Below, one piece after another: positions 1 to 8,641 of a stretch of DNA of 64,000 bases. The translations under genes were made by a program, and so were the position numbers. The number at the start of each line of letters is the position of its first letter. Within the stretch, counting starts at the first letter, position 1. Under the pieces are notes generated by a model. The model was not told where the DNA came from and did no database searches. It saw nothing but the letters and a program-made list of their open reading frames with translations. The DNA is from Marinobacter sp. 2_MG-2023 (GTDB lineage: Bacteria; Pseudomonadota; Gammaproteobacteria; Pseudomonadales; Oleiphilaceae), in contig NZ_JAUOPH010000003.1 of the NCBI RefSeq assembly GCF_030546935.1, positions 372,001-436,000 of the forward strand. The letters are read 5' to 3'.

Positions 1-1
1 A

Positions 2-181
2 GAGGGATTGGAGTTGTCATTACCGGAGGATCCTCAAGGCTTTCAATCGTGGATAGACCCTGTCAGCCATCAGATGATGCAGGTTATCGCTATTGGCGAG
101 TCGCTTCCCAACGAAGACTATCCACCCGCAACACGTATGTTGGGGAACTGGAAGATCTATATGCCGGAGCTGAGCCGTTGA
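2..181 (+). CDS. C-terminal fragment of an unidentified protein
   Basis: The frame starting at base 2 is open from the window edge to a TGA at 179-181 and encodes about 59 residues ending KIYMPELSR. The composition (WIDPV, DYPPATRML, GNWKIYMPEL) looks like a real protein end rather than a shadow, but I do not recognise the family. Frame 1 is also open across this stretch and gives a less protein-like, Arg-rich product, so the frame choice is a judgement. The start lies outside the window. It reads toward the palindrome cluster and the acyl-CoA ligase, so it may be an upstream neighbour of that operon. Confidence 0.45.
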   Translation, partial: EGLELSLPEDPQGFQSWIDPVSHQMMQVIAIGESLPNEDYPPATRMLGNWKIYMPELSR

Positions 182-252
182 AGCGTTGAAGTTGGTGAGC
201 TCCGGTCAGTCTGATTATACGCCAATGATAGTTTCGGTTTCCTTGCCCCATG

Positions 253-338
253 GTTCATGAGCGGTGTCCGCTCATGAACGGGTTTATTATGAGCGTTACC
301 CGCTCATAGTCCGATCAAAACTGAGCGCTTTCCGCTCG
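253..338. promoter_or_regulatory. Three phased palindromes, candidate operator array
   Basis: Three inverted repeats of the form TGAGCG-N5-CGCTCA lie between the upstream gene and the acyl-CoA ligase. The first (253-279) has perfect 12-bp arms around TGT. The second (288-308) has perfect 8-bp arms. The third (322-338) has 6-bp arms with one mismatch. Their centres are at 266, 298 and 330, exactly 32 bp apart, about three helical turns, so bound dimers would sit on one face of the DNA. This fits a cooperative operator, for example for a TetR-type regulator. No regulator gene is visible in the window next to it. The first hairpin could end transcription of the upstream gene, but it lacks a T-run. 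Confidence 0.6.
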
Positions 339-461
339 CTCCCCCGCACCACCTGGGCTTTCCTGTAAAGTTTTCTAATAAAAACAATAGCCTGTTGGTT
401 TTTCCTCAGTTGGCATTGGCCTTGCTCTACCCATGACAGAGCTCCAATAAAAACGAGGCCA

Positions 462-2111
462 ATGATGAAAAAAACCAAGCTGCTCCCCAGCGCCGAAAAT
501 GCTTATGAATACCCGCTACTGATCAAAAGCCTATTGCTGTCAGGTAAGCGTTATTCCCCAAATCGCGAAATCGTGTATAGCGATATCACCCGTTACGACT
601 ACCTGACTTTGAATGAGCGCATCGCGCGTCTGGCCAATGCACTGGAGAAGGCCGGTATCGGTGCCGGTGACACAGTGGCGGTCATGGATTGGGACAGCAA
701 TCGGTACCTGGAAGCCTATTTTGCCATTCCCATGATTGGGGCTGTGTTGCATCACGTGAATATTCGTCTGAGCCCTGACCAGATTATCTACACCATGAAT
801 CACGCAGAAGACGACATGGTGCTGGTTCACGACGATTTTTTACCGTTGGTCGAGCAAGTGGCTCCCGAACTCAACACTGTGCGTGGCTATATTCAGCTGA
901 CAGATTCTTCAACCGCTGCACCCACCACGTTGAACGTTGTTGGCGAGTACGAATCGATGCTGGCTGAAGCTCTCTCAGAGTATGACTTCCCGGATTTTGA
1001 CGAGAACTCGATCGCAACGACTTTTTATACGACGGGAACTACCGGCAATCCGAAAGGCGTGTACTTCAGTCACCGCCAATTGGTGCTTCATACATTGGTT
1101 ACAGCTATCTCACTTGGCAGCTCGGACGCAAACGCCATGTTGCGTAGCGACGATGTCTATATGCCCATGACCCCCATGTTCCATGTTCATGCCTGGGGTG
1201 TTCCCTATATCGCCACAATGCTCGGAGTAAAACAGGTCTATCCGGGTCGTTACGAGCCGAACCGGTTGGTTCAGCTGTTCCGCGATGAGGGCGTTACCTT
1301 CTCTCACGGCGTCCCGACTGTGCTGCAGATGGTACTCAATTGCGAAGAAGCAAAAAGCACGGACCTGTCTGGCTGGAACATGCTCACCGGGGGCTCCGCG
1401 CCGACCCAGGCTCTGTCCGCCCAGATGGCGGATCGAGGAATCAATTTCGTAACTGCATACGGCATGTCCGAGACCTGCCCGGTTATCACGATGGTTAACC
1501 TGAAAGATGAAGAGCGTGCGCTGCCGATCGCTGAGCAAAGCGCAGCTCGCATCCTCGCTGGCGTCGCAACACCTTTGGTTGATATTCGAATCGTTGACAC
1601 CGAAGGCAAGGATGTTCCGCACGATGGCGAGTCTGTTGGTGAAGTGGTCGCACGTGCTCCCTGGCTGACTCAGGGCTACCTGAAGGAGCCGGAGAAAGGC
1701 GCTGAGCTTTGGGAAGGCGGCTGGCTACACACCGGAGATGTGGGTTCGATTGATGGCAATAGTACCTTGCAGATCAAGGATCGAATCAAAGATGTGATCA
1801 AGACCGGTGGCGAGTGGATCTCAACCATTGAACTGGAAAACCTGATCAGCAAGCACGAGGCGGTATCGGAAGTAGCCGTGGTTGGCGTTCCTGATGAGCG
1901 CTGGGATGAGCGTCCGGTCGCTACCATCGTGGTCAGAGAAGGTGCTGATGTGAGCTCCGACGCTATCAAGGCCCACCTGAAGCAGTTTGTCGAAAGCGGT
2001 GAAATTGCGAAATGGGCCATTCCGGAGCGGATTGAATTTGTTTATGAAATTCCGAAAACCAGCGTGGGAAAGATCAATAAAAAGCTGATTCGTAGCGAGT
2101 TAGATGCATAG
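462..2111 (+). CDS. Fatty acid/carboxylate--CoA ligase, AlkK-like
   Basis: AMP-forming acyl-CoA synthetase of 549 residues, the usual length for the medium- or long-chain AlkK-like group; it activates a carboxylic acid with ATP and CoA. The ANL family phosphate loop TTGTTGNPKG is at about residues 190-199, the adenylate-binding YGMSET motif near the middle, the hinge GWLHTGD later, and the C-terminal KDVIKTGGEWIS and KTSVGKINKK motifs carry the A8/A10 signatures with the catalytic lysine. No signal peptide, so cytoplasmic. Two ATGs in tandem start it, with a GAGG about 5-8 nt upstream. It is the first gene of an operon with an ABC importer, which suggests that the imported ligand is an organic acid made into a CoA ester on entry. 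The exact substrate cannot be read from the sequence. Confidence 0.88.
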   Translation: MMKKTKLLPSAENAYEYPLLIKSLLLSGKRYSPNREIVYSDITRYDYLTLNERIARLANALEKAGIGAGDTVAVMDWDSNRYLEAYFAIPMIGAVLHHVNIRLSPDQIIYTMNHAEDDMVLVHDDFLPLVEQVAPELNTVRGYIQLTDSSTAAPTTLNVVGEYESMLAEALSEYDFPDFDENSIATTFYTTGTTGNPKGVYFSHRQLVLHTLVTAISLGSSDANAMLRSDDVYMPMTPMFHVHAWGVPYIATMLGVKQVYPGRYEPNRLVQLFRDEGVTFSHGVPTVLQMVLNCEEAKSTDLSGWNMLTGGSAPTQALSAQMADRGINFVTAYGMSETCPVITMVNLKDEERALPIAEQSAARILAGVATPLVDIRIVDTEGKDVPHDGESVGEVVARAPWLTQGYLKEPEKGAELWEGGWLHTGDVGSIDGNSTLQIKDRIKDVIKTGGEWISTIELENLISKHEAVSEVAVVGVPDERWDERPVATIVVREGADVSSDAIKAHLKQFVESGEIAKWAIPERIEFVYEIPKTSVGKINKKLIRSELDA

Positions 2112-2152
2112 AAATAACGGCTCGGTGTTTCGAATAATAACAAGGAAAAGCT

Positions 2153-2962
2153 ATGAACCAGGATCTGATTATCGAGACGAGAGGTCTCGTCAAAGAGTTT
2201 AAAGGTTTTACCGCTGTCGACGACGTCAATCTGAAAATTGAGCGTGGAACCATCCATGCTTTGATCGGCCCCAACGGCGCGGGCAAAACCACGGTATTCA
2301 ACCTGTTGACCAAGTTTCTGACGCCTACCCGGGGAAAGTTGCTGTACAACGGCCAGGATATAACCGGGAAAGATTCCGCCTCCATCGCTCTAATGGGGGT
2401 TGTCCGCTCCTTCCAGATTTCAGCCGTGTTCCCTCATCTGACGGTACTCGAAAACGTCCGGGTGGCGTTGCAGCAAAAACGTAATGATGGCTTCGCCTTC
2501 TGGCGCTCTGAAAAGATTCTGGATGAACTCAACGACCGCGCACTGGATCTGCTCGATTCAGTTGGGCTGAGGGAGTTCTCCAAGGCGCTGGCCGTCGATC
2601 TGCCATACGGCCGAAAACGCTCGCTGGAGATAGCTACCACTCTCGCGTTAGATCCTGAATTGCTGCTTCTGGACGAACCGACTCAGGGCATGGGCCACGA
2701 GGATATCAGCGTGGTTGCCGAACTGATCAAAGAGGTCGGCAAGAACCGAACCATCCTCATGGTCGAGCACAACCTGAACGTGGTCTCAGACCTCTCCGAT
2801 ACGATTACCGTGCTCCAGCGGGGCGCGATCCTCACCGAAGGCAATTACGAGACAGTTTCGGCCGACCCTCGGGTGCGTGAAGCCTATATGGGTGTCCAGG
2901 AGGATGAACAAGAAGGTGAGGGCGCTTCAGGCCATATCCCCGTGGTGGAGGACACGATATGA
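2153..2962 (+). CDS. ABC transporter ATPase, LivG-like
   Basis: Cytoplasmic ATPase subunit of a branched-chain-amino-acid-type (HAAT) importer, 269 residues. Walker A GPNGAGKT is at about residues 39-46, the signature region reads LPYGRKRSLEIA as in LivG proteins (a variant of LSGGQ), Walker B is LLLLDEPTQG, and the H-loop is MVEHNL. It begins 41 nt after the ligase stop, preceded by an AAGGAAAAG ribosome site, and its stop overlaps the start of the second ATPase by 4 nt (ATGA), so the two are translationally coupled. About 25 acidic residues at the C-terminus after the nucleotide-binding domain form a tail not usual in LivG. Substrate specificity is set by other subunits. Confidence 0.9.
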   Translation: MNQDLIIETRGLVKEFKGFTAVDDVNLKIERGTIHALIGPNGAGKTTVFNLLTKFLTPTRGKLLYNGQDITGKDSASIALMGVVRSFQISAVFPHLTVLENVRVALQQKRNDGFAFWRSEKILDELNDRALDLLDSVGLREFSKALAVDLPYGRKRSLEIATTLALDPELLLLDEPTQGMGHEDISVVAELIKEVGKNRTILMVEHNLNVVSDLSDTITVLQRGAILTEGNYETVSADPRVREAYMGVQEDEQEGEGASGHIPVVEDTI

Positions 2963-3687
2963 GCACTGCTCTGAAAGTTGAATCCAACCGCGAAAAGCTT
3001 CGGATAAACGGCCTTCACGCTTTCTATGGCGAGTCCCACATTCTCCACGGCATCGACATGACGGTTAACCAGGGAGAATTGGTGACCCTGCTGGGAAGAA
3101 ACGGTTCGGGGCGCAGCACCACCCTGAGGGCGATCATGAACATGGTGGGGAAACGCACGGGTTCCATCGTAATCAACGGCCGGGAAACCCTGAACATGGC
3201 GTCCCACAAGATTGCGCACCTCGGGATAGGCTTCTGCCCCGAAGAGCGTGGCATCTTTTCCAGCCTCAATGTTGAGGAAAACCTGATGTTGCCCCCCAAG
3301 GTGCGTTCTGAAGGCATGTCGGTTGAGGAAATTTACGACATGTTCCCGAACCTGGCCGAGCGCCGGAAAAGCCAGGGGACAAAACTCTCAGGTGGTGAGC
3401 AGCAAATGCTTGCCATGGCCCGAATCCTGCGAACCGGCGCCAACATATTACTCCTCGATGAGATCACCGAAGGCCTCGCTCCGGTCATTGTTCAAAAGCT
3501 TGCTGAAGTGCTGACCAAGCTCAAAGAGCGAGGCTTGACGACCATTCTGGTTGAACAGAACTTTCACTTCGCGGCGCCGATTGCCGACCGACACTACCTG
3601 ATGGAGCACGGTCATATGGTAGCCGAAATCGAAGCCCACGAACTGAAAGAGAAGACCGAACTTTTGAATACCTACCTGGGCGTTTAG
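2959..3687 (+). CDS. ABC transporter ATPase, LivF-like, Arg in Walker A
   Basis: Second ATPase subunit of the HAAT importer, 242 residues, the normal LivF length. The phosphate loop reads GRNGSGRST (residues 46-54), so the invariant Walker A lysine is arginine (R52). The rest of the catalytic set is intact: Q-loop region, signature LSGGEQQ, Walker B LLLLDE, and the H-loop here reads LVEQNFHF. In LivF proteins this H-loop usually reads VEQN without histidine, so that is not a defect. From memory, a GRNGxGR loop occurs in some other LivF-like proteins, so R52 may be a subfamily trait rather than damage. It overlaps the previous gene by 4 nt and precedes the binding-protein gene. Confidence 0.88.
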   Translation: MSTALKVESNREKLRINGLHAFYGESHILHGIDMTVNQGELVTLLGRNGSGRSTTLRAIMNMVGKRTGSIVINGRETLNMASHKIAHLGIGFCPEERGIFSSLNVEENLMLPPKVRSEGMSVEEIYDMFPNLAERRKSQGTKLSGGEQQMLAMARILRTGANILLLDEITEGLAPVIVQKLAEVLTKLKERGLTTILVEQNFHFAAPIADRHYLMEHGHMVAEIEAHELKEKTELLNTYLGV

Positions 3688-3751
3688 ATCCCGGTAGGCG
3701 TTCATTCACGAAGTACACCCTGAAATAAAAACAATGACACTGGAGAAAACC

Positions 3752-4966
3752 ATGAAACGAATATTCAAAACTGCTGCTACTACCGCTTTGATTACCGCGG
3801 CCAGCCTGTCCCACGCCAGTCTTTCTGATGACAAGGTCAAGATAGGCGTTCTGGGAGACATGGGTGGCGTGTACTCGGATATAACCGGGCAGGGCAGTAT
3901 TGAGGCCGTGCAGATGGCCGTCGATGATTTCGGCGGTAAAGTTCTTGGTAAGCCCATCGAAGTTGTCAGCGCTGACACCCAGCTCAAGCCTGACATCGGC
4001 TCGACGATTGCGCGCCAATGGATCGAGAACGAACAGGTCGACGTTATTAGCGGGGCAGTCGCCAGCTCTGTAACCGGAGCTGTAACCAAAATAATGAGCG
4101 ATGCCAAAAAGATCACTTTGATCGCTGCACCTGCCAGTCACGCCTTTACTACCTCAGGATGCTCTCCCTATAACGCGCACTGGAGCTACGATGTAGTGTC
4201 CTTGGCAAATGGTACGGTGCAACCGATGGTTGCCGGGGGGGCAAAAAAATGGTTTTTCGTCACCGCTGACTATGGCTTTGGTCATGCACTGGAATCCGTT
4301 GCTACCGGTGTCATCGAAGCCAACGGCGGTGAAGTAGTCGGCGGCGTACGTGCGCCTCTCGGAACCTCCGATTTTTCTTCCTACATCCTTCAAGCCCAGT
4401 CTTCTGGCGCTGATGTAATCGCACTGGCCAATACTGGCAGTGACATGGTTAATGCCCTTAAAACTGCCGCCGAATTCGGTGTCACAGAGATGGCCGACGT
4501 TGCCGGTTTGCTGGTTTTCACCCCTAACGCCCAGGCTCTGGACCCTGAAATTGCCGGCGGCATGAAGCTTACAACAGGTTTCTACTGGGATATGGATGAG
4601 CAGACCCGCGAGTGGTCCAAACGCTATATGGCGCGTATGGATGGCAAACTCCCCTCCATGGCACAGGCTGGCGCCTATTCCTCGGTTATGCACTACCTTA
4701 ACGCTGTCGAAGCGGTTGGCACTGACGATTCTGATGCCGTAATGGCCAAGATGAAGGAGACGCCAGTCGAGGATTTCTTTTCCCGTAACGGGTACCTGCG
4801 TATAGACGGCCGAATGGTCCACGACATGTTGCAGGTTCGGATCAAAAACGCTGATGAGCGTAGTGATGCCAACGACATCTTTGCGATAGAGAAAGTGATA
4901 AAGGGTGAAGACGCCTTCTTGAAGCTCGAAGATGGCGGCTGCGAATTCGCGCTGAACCAGAAGTAA
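3752..4966 (+). CDS. Periplasmic ligand-binding protein of the HAAT importer
   Basis: Substrate-binding protein of the Periplasmic_6 (LivK/AmiC-like) fold, 404 residues. The start at 3752 is preferred over an in-frame ATG at 3734: it has a GGAG 8 nt upstream and gives a clean signal peptide (MKRIFK, hydrophobic core, cleavage near SHA). The mature part begins DKVKIGVLGDMGG, then LADIGS-type strand/helix alternation, WFFVTADYGFGH and VIEKVIKGEDAF, all family landmarks. It would bind the solute in the periplasm and deliver it to the two permeases. It sits between the ATPases and the permeases of one operon, followed by a hairpin that may raise its expression over that of the permeases. Confidence 0.9.
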   Translation: MKRIFKTAATTALITAASLSHASLSDDKVKIGVLGDMGGVYSDITGQGSIEAVQMAVDDFGGKVLGKPIEVVSADTQLKPDIGSTIARQWIENEQVDVISGAVASSVTGAVTKIMSDAKKITLIAAPASHAFTTSGCSPYNAHWSYDVVSLANGTVQPMVAGGAKKWFFVTADYGFGHALESVATGVIEANGGEVVGGVRAPLGTSDFSSYILQAQSSGADVIALANTGSDMVNALKTAAEFGVTEMADVAGLLVFTPNAQALDPEIAGGMKLTTGFYWDMDEQTREWSKRYMARMDGKLPSMAQAGAYSSVMHYLNAVEAVGTDDSDAVMAKMKETPVEDFFSRNGYLRIDGRMVHDMLQVRIKNADERSDANDIFAIEKVIKGEDAFLKLEDGGCEFALNQK

Positions 4967-4972
4967 CCGTTC

Positions 4973-4994
4973 CGGGGCAGGTGCGCCTGCCCCG
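4973..4994 (+). terminator. Hairpin after the binding-protein gene (attenuator)
   Basis: CGGGGCAGG (4973-4981), loop TGCG, CCTGCCCCG (4986-4994): a perfect 9-bp GC-rich stem with a 4-nt loop 6 nt after the binding-protein stop codon. No T-run follows, so it is more likely a partial terminator or an mRNA 3' stabiliser that keeps the binding protein more abundant than the permeases, as known for other importer operons. Confidence 0.55.
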
Positions 4995-5058
4995 TACCCC
5001 TGACTAACGACAAGAAAAAGAAGCGCTTGCTTCTATCTAAAGACTTTCGGGTGTGGTT

Positions 5059-5946
5059 ATGGCGACTTTTTTTGATATCAATCTTTTTGCCCTGTTTGGC
5101 CAACTGCTGATCGGGCTGATCAACGGCTCTTTTTACGCGCTGCTCGCGTTGGGCCTGGCGATCATCTTTGGGCTATTGAAGATCATTAATTTCTCTCAGG
5201 GCGCGCTCTATATGCTGGGTGCTTTTGCCGCCTGGATAGCGCTGAACTACCTGGGGATCAGCTATTGGTGGGCGCTGATACTGGTCCCTCTGGCTGTCGG
5301 AGCCTTCGGTATTGTAATTGAGCGTACGCTGATTCGTCCTATTGCCAACGAAGACCACCTCTACAGCTTGCTACTGACGTTTGGTATCGCCCTCATTCTA
5401 CAAGGTCTCTTCACCCACTGGTATGGGTCATCCGGCCTGTCCTACGCAATGCCTGAAGCGCTGAAGGGCGGCACACGATTGCCATTCATGTACCTGCCCA
5501 ACTACCGGGCCTGGATCATTGTTTTCTCGTTGCTGGTCTGCGCCTGCACCTGGTTCATGATCGAGAAAACCAGGCTTGGTGCCTATCTGCGTGCCGGGAC
5601 CGAAAACGCTCAATTGATGCAGGCCTTTGGTATCAACGTTCCGCTACTGGTCACCTTGACCTATGGTTTCGGCGTTGGCCTGGCAGGGCTAGCCGGTGTT
5701 CTGGCAGCCCCCATCTACACTGTGTCTCCCGATATGGGTTCGAATATCCTCATCGTGGTTTTTGCAATCGTTGTTATCGGCGGCATGGGCTCCATTGGCG
5801 GCGCCATTATCACCGGGCTGGCAATGGGTATCGTTGAAGGCCTTACCAAATACTTCTACCCCGAGGCCTCCAATACCGTGATCTTTCTGGTGATGGTATT
5901 GGTGCTGCTAATCAAACCGGCAGGCTTGTTCGGTAAGGAAGCGTAG
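5059..5946 (+). CDS. ABC transporter permease, LivH-like
   Basis: Inner-membrane permease of 295 residues with about eight hydrophobic segments. The LivH family sequences LINGSFYALLALGLAIIFGLLKIINFSQGALYM and, near the C-terminus, GGMGSIGGAIITGL are recognisable (the latter includes the EAA-type loop that contacts the ATPases). An in-frame GTG at 5053 is an alternative start; the ATG at 5059 has better spacing from the weak TCGGG purine tract. It follows the binding protein after 92 nt containing a hairpin, and is 49 nt from the LivM-like gene. Together they form the transmembrane channel. Confidence 0.9.
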   Translation: MATFFDINLFALFGQLLIGLINGSFYALLALGLAIIFGLLKIINFSQGALYMLGAFAAWIALNYLGISYWWALILVPLAVGAFGIVIERTLIRPIANEDHLYSLLLTFGIALILQGLFTHWYGSSGLSYAMPEALKGGTRLPFMYLPNYRAWIIVFSLLVCACTWFMIEKTRLGAYLRAGTENAQLMQAFGINVPLLVTLTYGFGVGLAGLAGVLAAPIYTVSPDMGSNILIVVFAIVVIGGMGSIGGAIITGLAMGIVEGLTKYFYPEASNTVIFLVMVLVLLIKPAGLFGKEA

Positions 5947-5995
5947 GAATCACTTCGCTAAATTTTCGCCGCTGTTTCGCTCTAAGGTAACAAAC

Positions 5996-6922
5996 ATGTA
6001 CAACAAAAAACTCAACCTGGTATTGCTGGGCCTCGCGCTGATCGCCCCATTTATTCTCTATCCTGTTTTTCTCATGAAGGTGCTTTGCTTCGCTCTGTTC
6101 GCATGCGCCTTTAACCTGTTACTGGGGTTCGCCGGGCTGCTTTCTTTCGGCCACGCTGTTTTTCTGGGGTCGGGGGCCTATGTTACCGGGTATGTGATGG
6201 TTACCTATGGTCTGACTCCGGAGCTCGGGATTCTTGCAGGCGTTGTTATGTCCGCGTTGATCGGCCTTATTTACGGCAAACTTGCGGTACGCCGCGAAGG
6301 CATCTATTTCGCCATGGTTACTCTGGCATTAGCCCAATTGGCGTTCTTTTTCTTTTTGCAGTCACCGTTCACTGGCGGCGAAGACGGTCTTCAGGGGATC
6401 CCGCGCGGCAATCTGTTCGGCCTGATCGACCTGACCGACAACCTCACCATGTATTACTTTGTTCTCGCGGTCTTCATTATCGGTTTTCTGACCATCTACC
6501 GCACCGTTCACAGCCCCTTTGGCCAGGTGATGAAGGCGATCCGCGAGAACGAGCCCCGGGCCATTTCTCTGGGGTATAAAGTGAATCAGTACAAGCTGAT
6601 GGCTTTCGTGCTTTCGGCAACACTGGCCGGTCTGGCCGGTTCGACCAAAGCACTGGTCTTCCAGTTGGCCTCACTCACAGACGTTCACTGGTTTATGTCG
6701 GGTGAGGTGGTGCTGATGACACTGCTGGGCGGCATGGGCACGATCTGGGGCCCGGTTATCGGTGCAGCAACGATTGTTTCAATGCAGAACTTTCTTGCCT
6801 CTGGCCCTCTGGCAAACTACATCCATGTATTGATGGGCGTTGTTTTTGTTATTTGCGTGCTGGCATTCCGGAATGGTCTGGTTGGCGAGCTACAGAAGGT
6901 GATTCGAAAAAATTCAAGTTGA
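5996..6922 (+). CDS. ABC transporter permease, LivM-like
   Basis: Second inner-membrane permease, 308 residues, about nine hydrophobic segments. LivM landmarks include NLLLGFAGLLSFGHAVF, the conserved RREGIYFAMVTLALAQ block, GLQGIPRG and the cytoplasmic GGMGTIWGPVIGA loop near the C-terminus. It starts with ATG after an AAGGTAACA purine tract. It is the last gene of the acyl-CoA ligase/importer operon; 172 nt separate it from the next gene and no clear terminator is visible there. Confidence 0.9.
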   Translation: MYNKKLNLVLLGLALIAPFILYPVFLMKVLCFALFACAFNLLLGFAGLLSFGHAVFLGSGAYVTGYVMVTYGLTPELGILAGVVMSALIGLIYGKLAVRREGIYFAMVTLALAQLAFFFFLQSPFTGGEDGLQGIPRGNLFGLIDLTDNLTMYYFVLAVFIIGFLTIYRTVHSPFGQVMKAIRENEPRAISLGYKVNQYKLMAFVLSATLAGLAGSTKALVFQLASLTDVHWFMSGEVVLMTLLGGMGTIWGPVIGAATIVSMQNFLASGPLANYIHVLMGVVFVICVLAFRNGLVGELQKVIRKNSS

Positions 6923-7094
6923 TCAACTGCAGGGTGTGACTCAAGGTCGTAAAACAAAGGGTAGGGCGTCGGTTTTCAGGCGGCTTCTCCGGTAACTTGT
7001 TGGTGTCATTGTTCGTAATTGTCTATCCTTTAACAGACTATTTTGATATTTCGCAAAGCGACACCCATGCCATTTGGCTAAAGGACACCCAAAG

Positions 7095-7505
7095 ATGAAG
7101 CGCAAACAGTTCCTCCAGGATTTGATCAAGCAACTCTCGCCAGCGCTGGATTCAAAATCCTATGTCTACTGCACGGTTCCTGAAGCAAAGTATGGCGAAT
7201 TGGGAAGCCTCAACCCCATAGTCAGCATTGCGGAACTGGAAGGTCTTACTCTGGTAATTCCTCTGGAGCAGGCCAAAGATGAGGGCCTGGATTACTACAG
7301 AGTCTTTCGTCGCATCACGCTTAAAGGCCACTCCAGCCTCGAAGCACTGGGGCTTACGTCGGTTGTAACCACCTTGCTTACAGAGAGGGGAATCACCACA
7401 AATGTAATCGCCGGCTTTTATCACGACCACATGTTTGTACCCAGCGATCGAGCCGATGAGGCCATGGCCGCACTGAAGGATCTTGCGAACGAGCCCAACA
7501 GCTAA
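7095..7505 (+). CDS. ACT-domain protein, DUF2241/ACT_3 family
   Basis: A 136-residue cytoplasmic protein of the COG3602 type with tandem ACT-like folds. Recognisable blocks: YVYCTVPEAKYGELGSLNPI, EGLTLVIPLEQA, FRRITLKGHSSLEALGLTSV and NVIAGFYHDHMFVP. Such proteins are thought to bind small ligands, often amino acids, but no function is proven. The ATG at 7095 has AAGGA 9 nt upstream; a TTG at 7074 in the same frame is less likely. It stands alone between the importer operon and a relic region, so context does not help. Confidence 0.8.
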   Translation: MKRKQFLQDLIKQLSPALDSKSYVYCTVPEAKYGELGSLNPIVSIAELEGLTLVIPLEQAKDEGLDYYRVFRRITLKGHSSLEALGLTSVVTTLLTERGITTNVIAGFYHDHMFVPSDRADEAMAALKDLANEPNS

Positions 7506-7510
7506 ATCGG

Positions 7511-7660
7511 TCACGCCGCCTGAGCTCCCGTATTTCGGAAACCCTCCACTACAATCTTGCCCTGCGCTCTGCAGGTTTTAATCAGGGCGTGGGCGCGCTT
7601 GAGGTTCCCGGCATCGATCAAGCCTGCGACGGCATTGGGTATTTCGCCCTCGGTAGCCCT
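7511..7660 (-). pseudogene. Relic of an MDR-family oxidoreductase (C-terminus)
   Basis: Read on the minus strand, about 45 codons before a TGA at 7511-7513 encode AVAGLIDAGNLKRAHALI and GKIVVEGF, which match the usual C-terminal end of zinc-type or quinone oxidoreductases; compare LRAAHTELEAG and GKIVLEGFEK at the end of the gene at 29624-30667. An in-frame stop lies just upstream and no N-terminal domain follows, so only the tail of the gene survives. Confidence 0.6.
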
Positions 7661-7967
7661 CTCCTCTCAGCGTTGGCATATCTTCACGTTTCACATGTGA
7701 GGATCTCGATTCCTTGTATTTCAGTCGATCAACCGGATTTCTCTGACTCTGGATGGCACTAAAACCGGTCTGGGTGGCTAATGAGGGGTACCAACACCAC
7801 ACTGGTTTAAAAAACCGGAGCACAACATTAGGTCCAAAGGCCAATGTCTTGCATTGCTGCAGGCTGTTAACTTTTCGAATAGCGGCAGAATGTCGCTGAC
7901 GGGCTTTGCATTACGCATGTTGCGATCAAAAAGTCATTAACGGCTAACTGAAAATAGGGAAAGCACA
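7661..7967. other. Gene-free stretch before the envelope-protein cluster
   Basis: About 300 bases with no credible reading frame on either strand. It lies between the oxidoreductase relic and the first exported protein and must hold that gene's promoter. An AATAGGGAAAG purine tract at its end is the ribosome site for 7968. I see no strong hairpin or repeat. Confidence 0.4.
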
Positions 7968-8576
7968 ATGCGTCATTTAATGTTGATCAAATGTTTGGCT
8001 TTGTCTTTCGTGTCCTGGCCTGTTTTAGCGCAGAGCCCACCGCAGGAGCATTCGATAACCGACAGCCGGGCTGGCAGCGTAACCGAAACCAACATCGTCA
8101 CTGGCTCTGCAATCGTTAAAGGAATCGAAACAGCAACCCGAACACTGATGCTGGAGTTTGCTGACGGTGATTTCGTTGAGGTCGCTGCGGATGAGCGGAT
8201 TCGTAATTTCGACCAGATCAGCCTGAACGATGAAATCTATGTTGAGTATATCCAATCGTTGTCACTGACCTTGAAGAAAGTCCGCTCCGATGACAGTGAC
8301 ACCTCAATCGGCGTCGCTGCGGCAAGCGCTGAATTAGGCGTGAAACCCTCTGGAGGGGCAGGGCAGGTCATTCAGGCCCTTGCCGATGTCGTGGCTGTCA
8401 GCCCTGGGAAGGGAACGATTACTCTGAAAGGTCCACAGGGTCGAATATTCGAGCTTCTGGTGAAGAATCCTGACCATTTTAAGGCAGTGAATGCCGGGGA
8501 TCAGGTTTTGGTAACCTACACCGAAGCAGTGGCAGTGTCAGTTAAGCCCGAAAAAACAACAAATTTCTCGAATTGA
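7968..8576 (+). CDS. Exported protein with a duplicated small domain
   Basis: A 202-residue protein with a signal peptide (MRHLMLIK, hydrophobic core, cleavage after VLAQ). The mature part repeats one module twice: first IVKGIETATRTLMLEFADG, NFDQISLNDEIYVEY, LTLKKV; then VVAVSPGKGTITLKGPQG, FKAVNAGDQVLVTYTEAVAVSVK. Each copy looks like a small beta-barrel of the type 'internal conversion, then a statement of the coupled quantity', seen in unannotated proteobacterial periplasmic proteins. I do not recognise a named family. It is the first of five exported proteins encoded in a row, so a shared role in the envelope is likely. A 25-nt near-copy of part of it lies at 11377-11401. Confidence 0.7.
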   Translation: MRHLMLIKCLALSFVSWPVLAQSPPQEHSITDSRAGSVTETNIVTGSAIVKGIETATRTLMLEFADGDFVEVAADERIRNFDQISLNDEIYVEYIQSLSLTLKKVRSDDSDTSIGVAAASAELGVKPSGGAGQVIQALADVVAVSPGKGTITLKGPQGRIFELLVKNPDHFKAVNAGDQVLVTYTEAVAVSVKPEKTTNFSN

Positions 8577-8641
8577 AATTCAGGAATGGAGGGGCGGCGT
8601 CGGGTAGCCCTTTTTGGTGAGTTTCACTGAGGAATAATCTC

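Noticed and set aside
253-338. CRISPR array or tandem Rho-independent terminators.
   Set aside because: The repeats are 17-27 bp palindromes with only about 10 bp between them, no spacer structure; no T-runs follow the hairpins.
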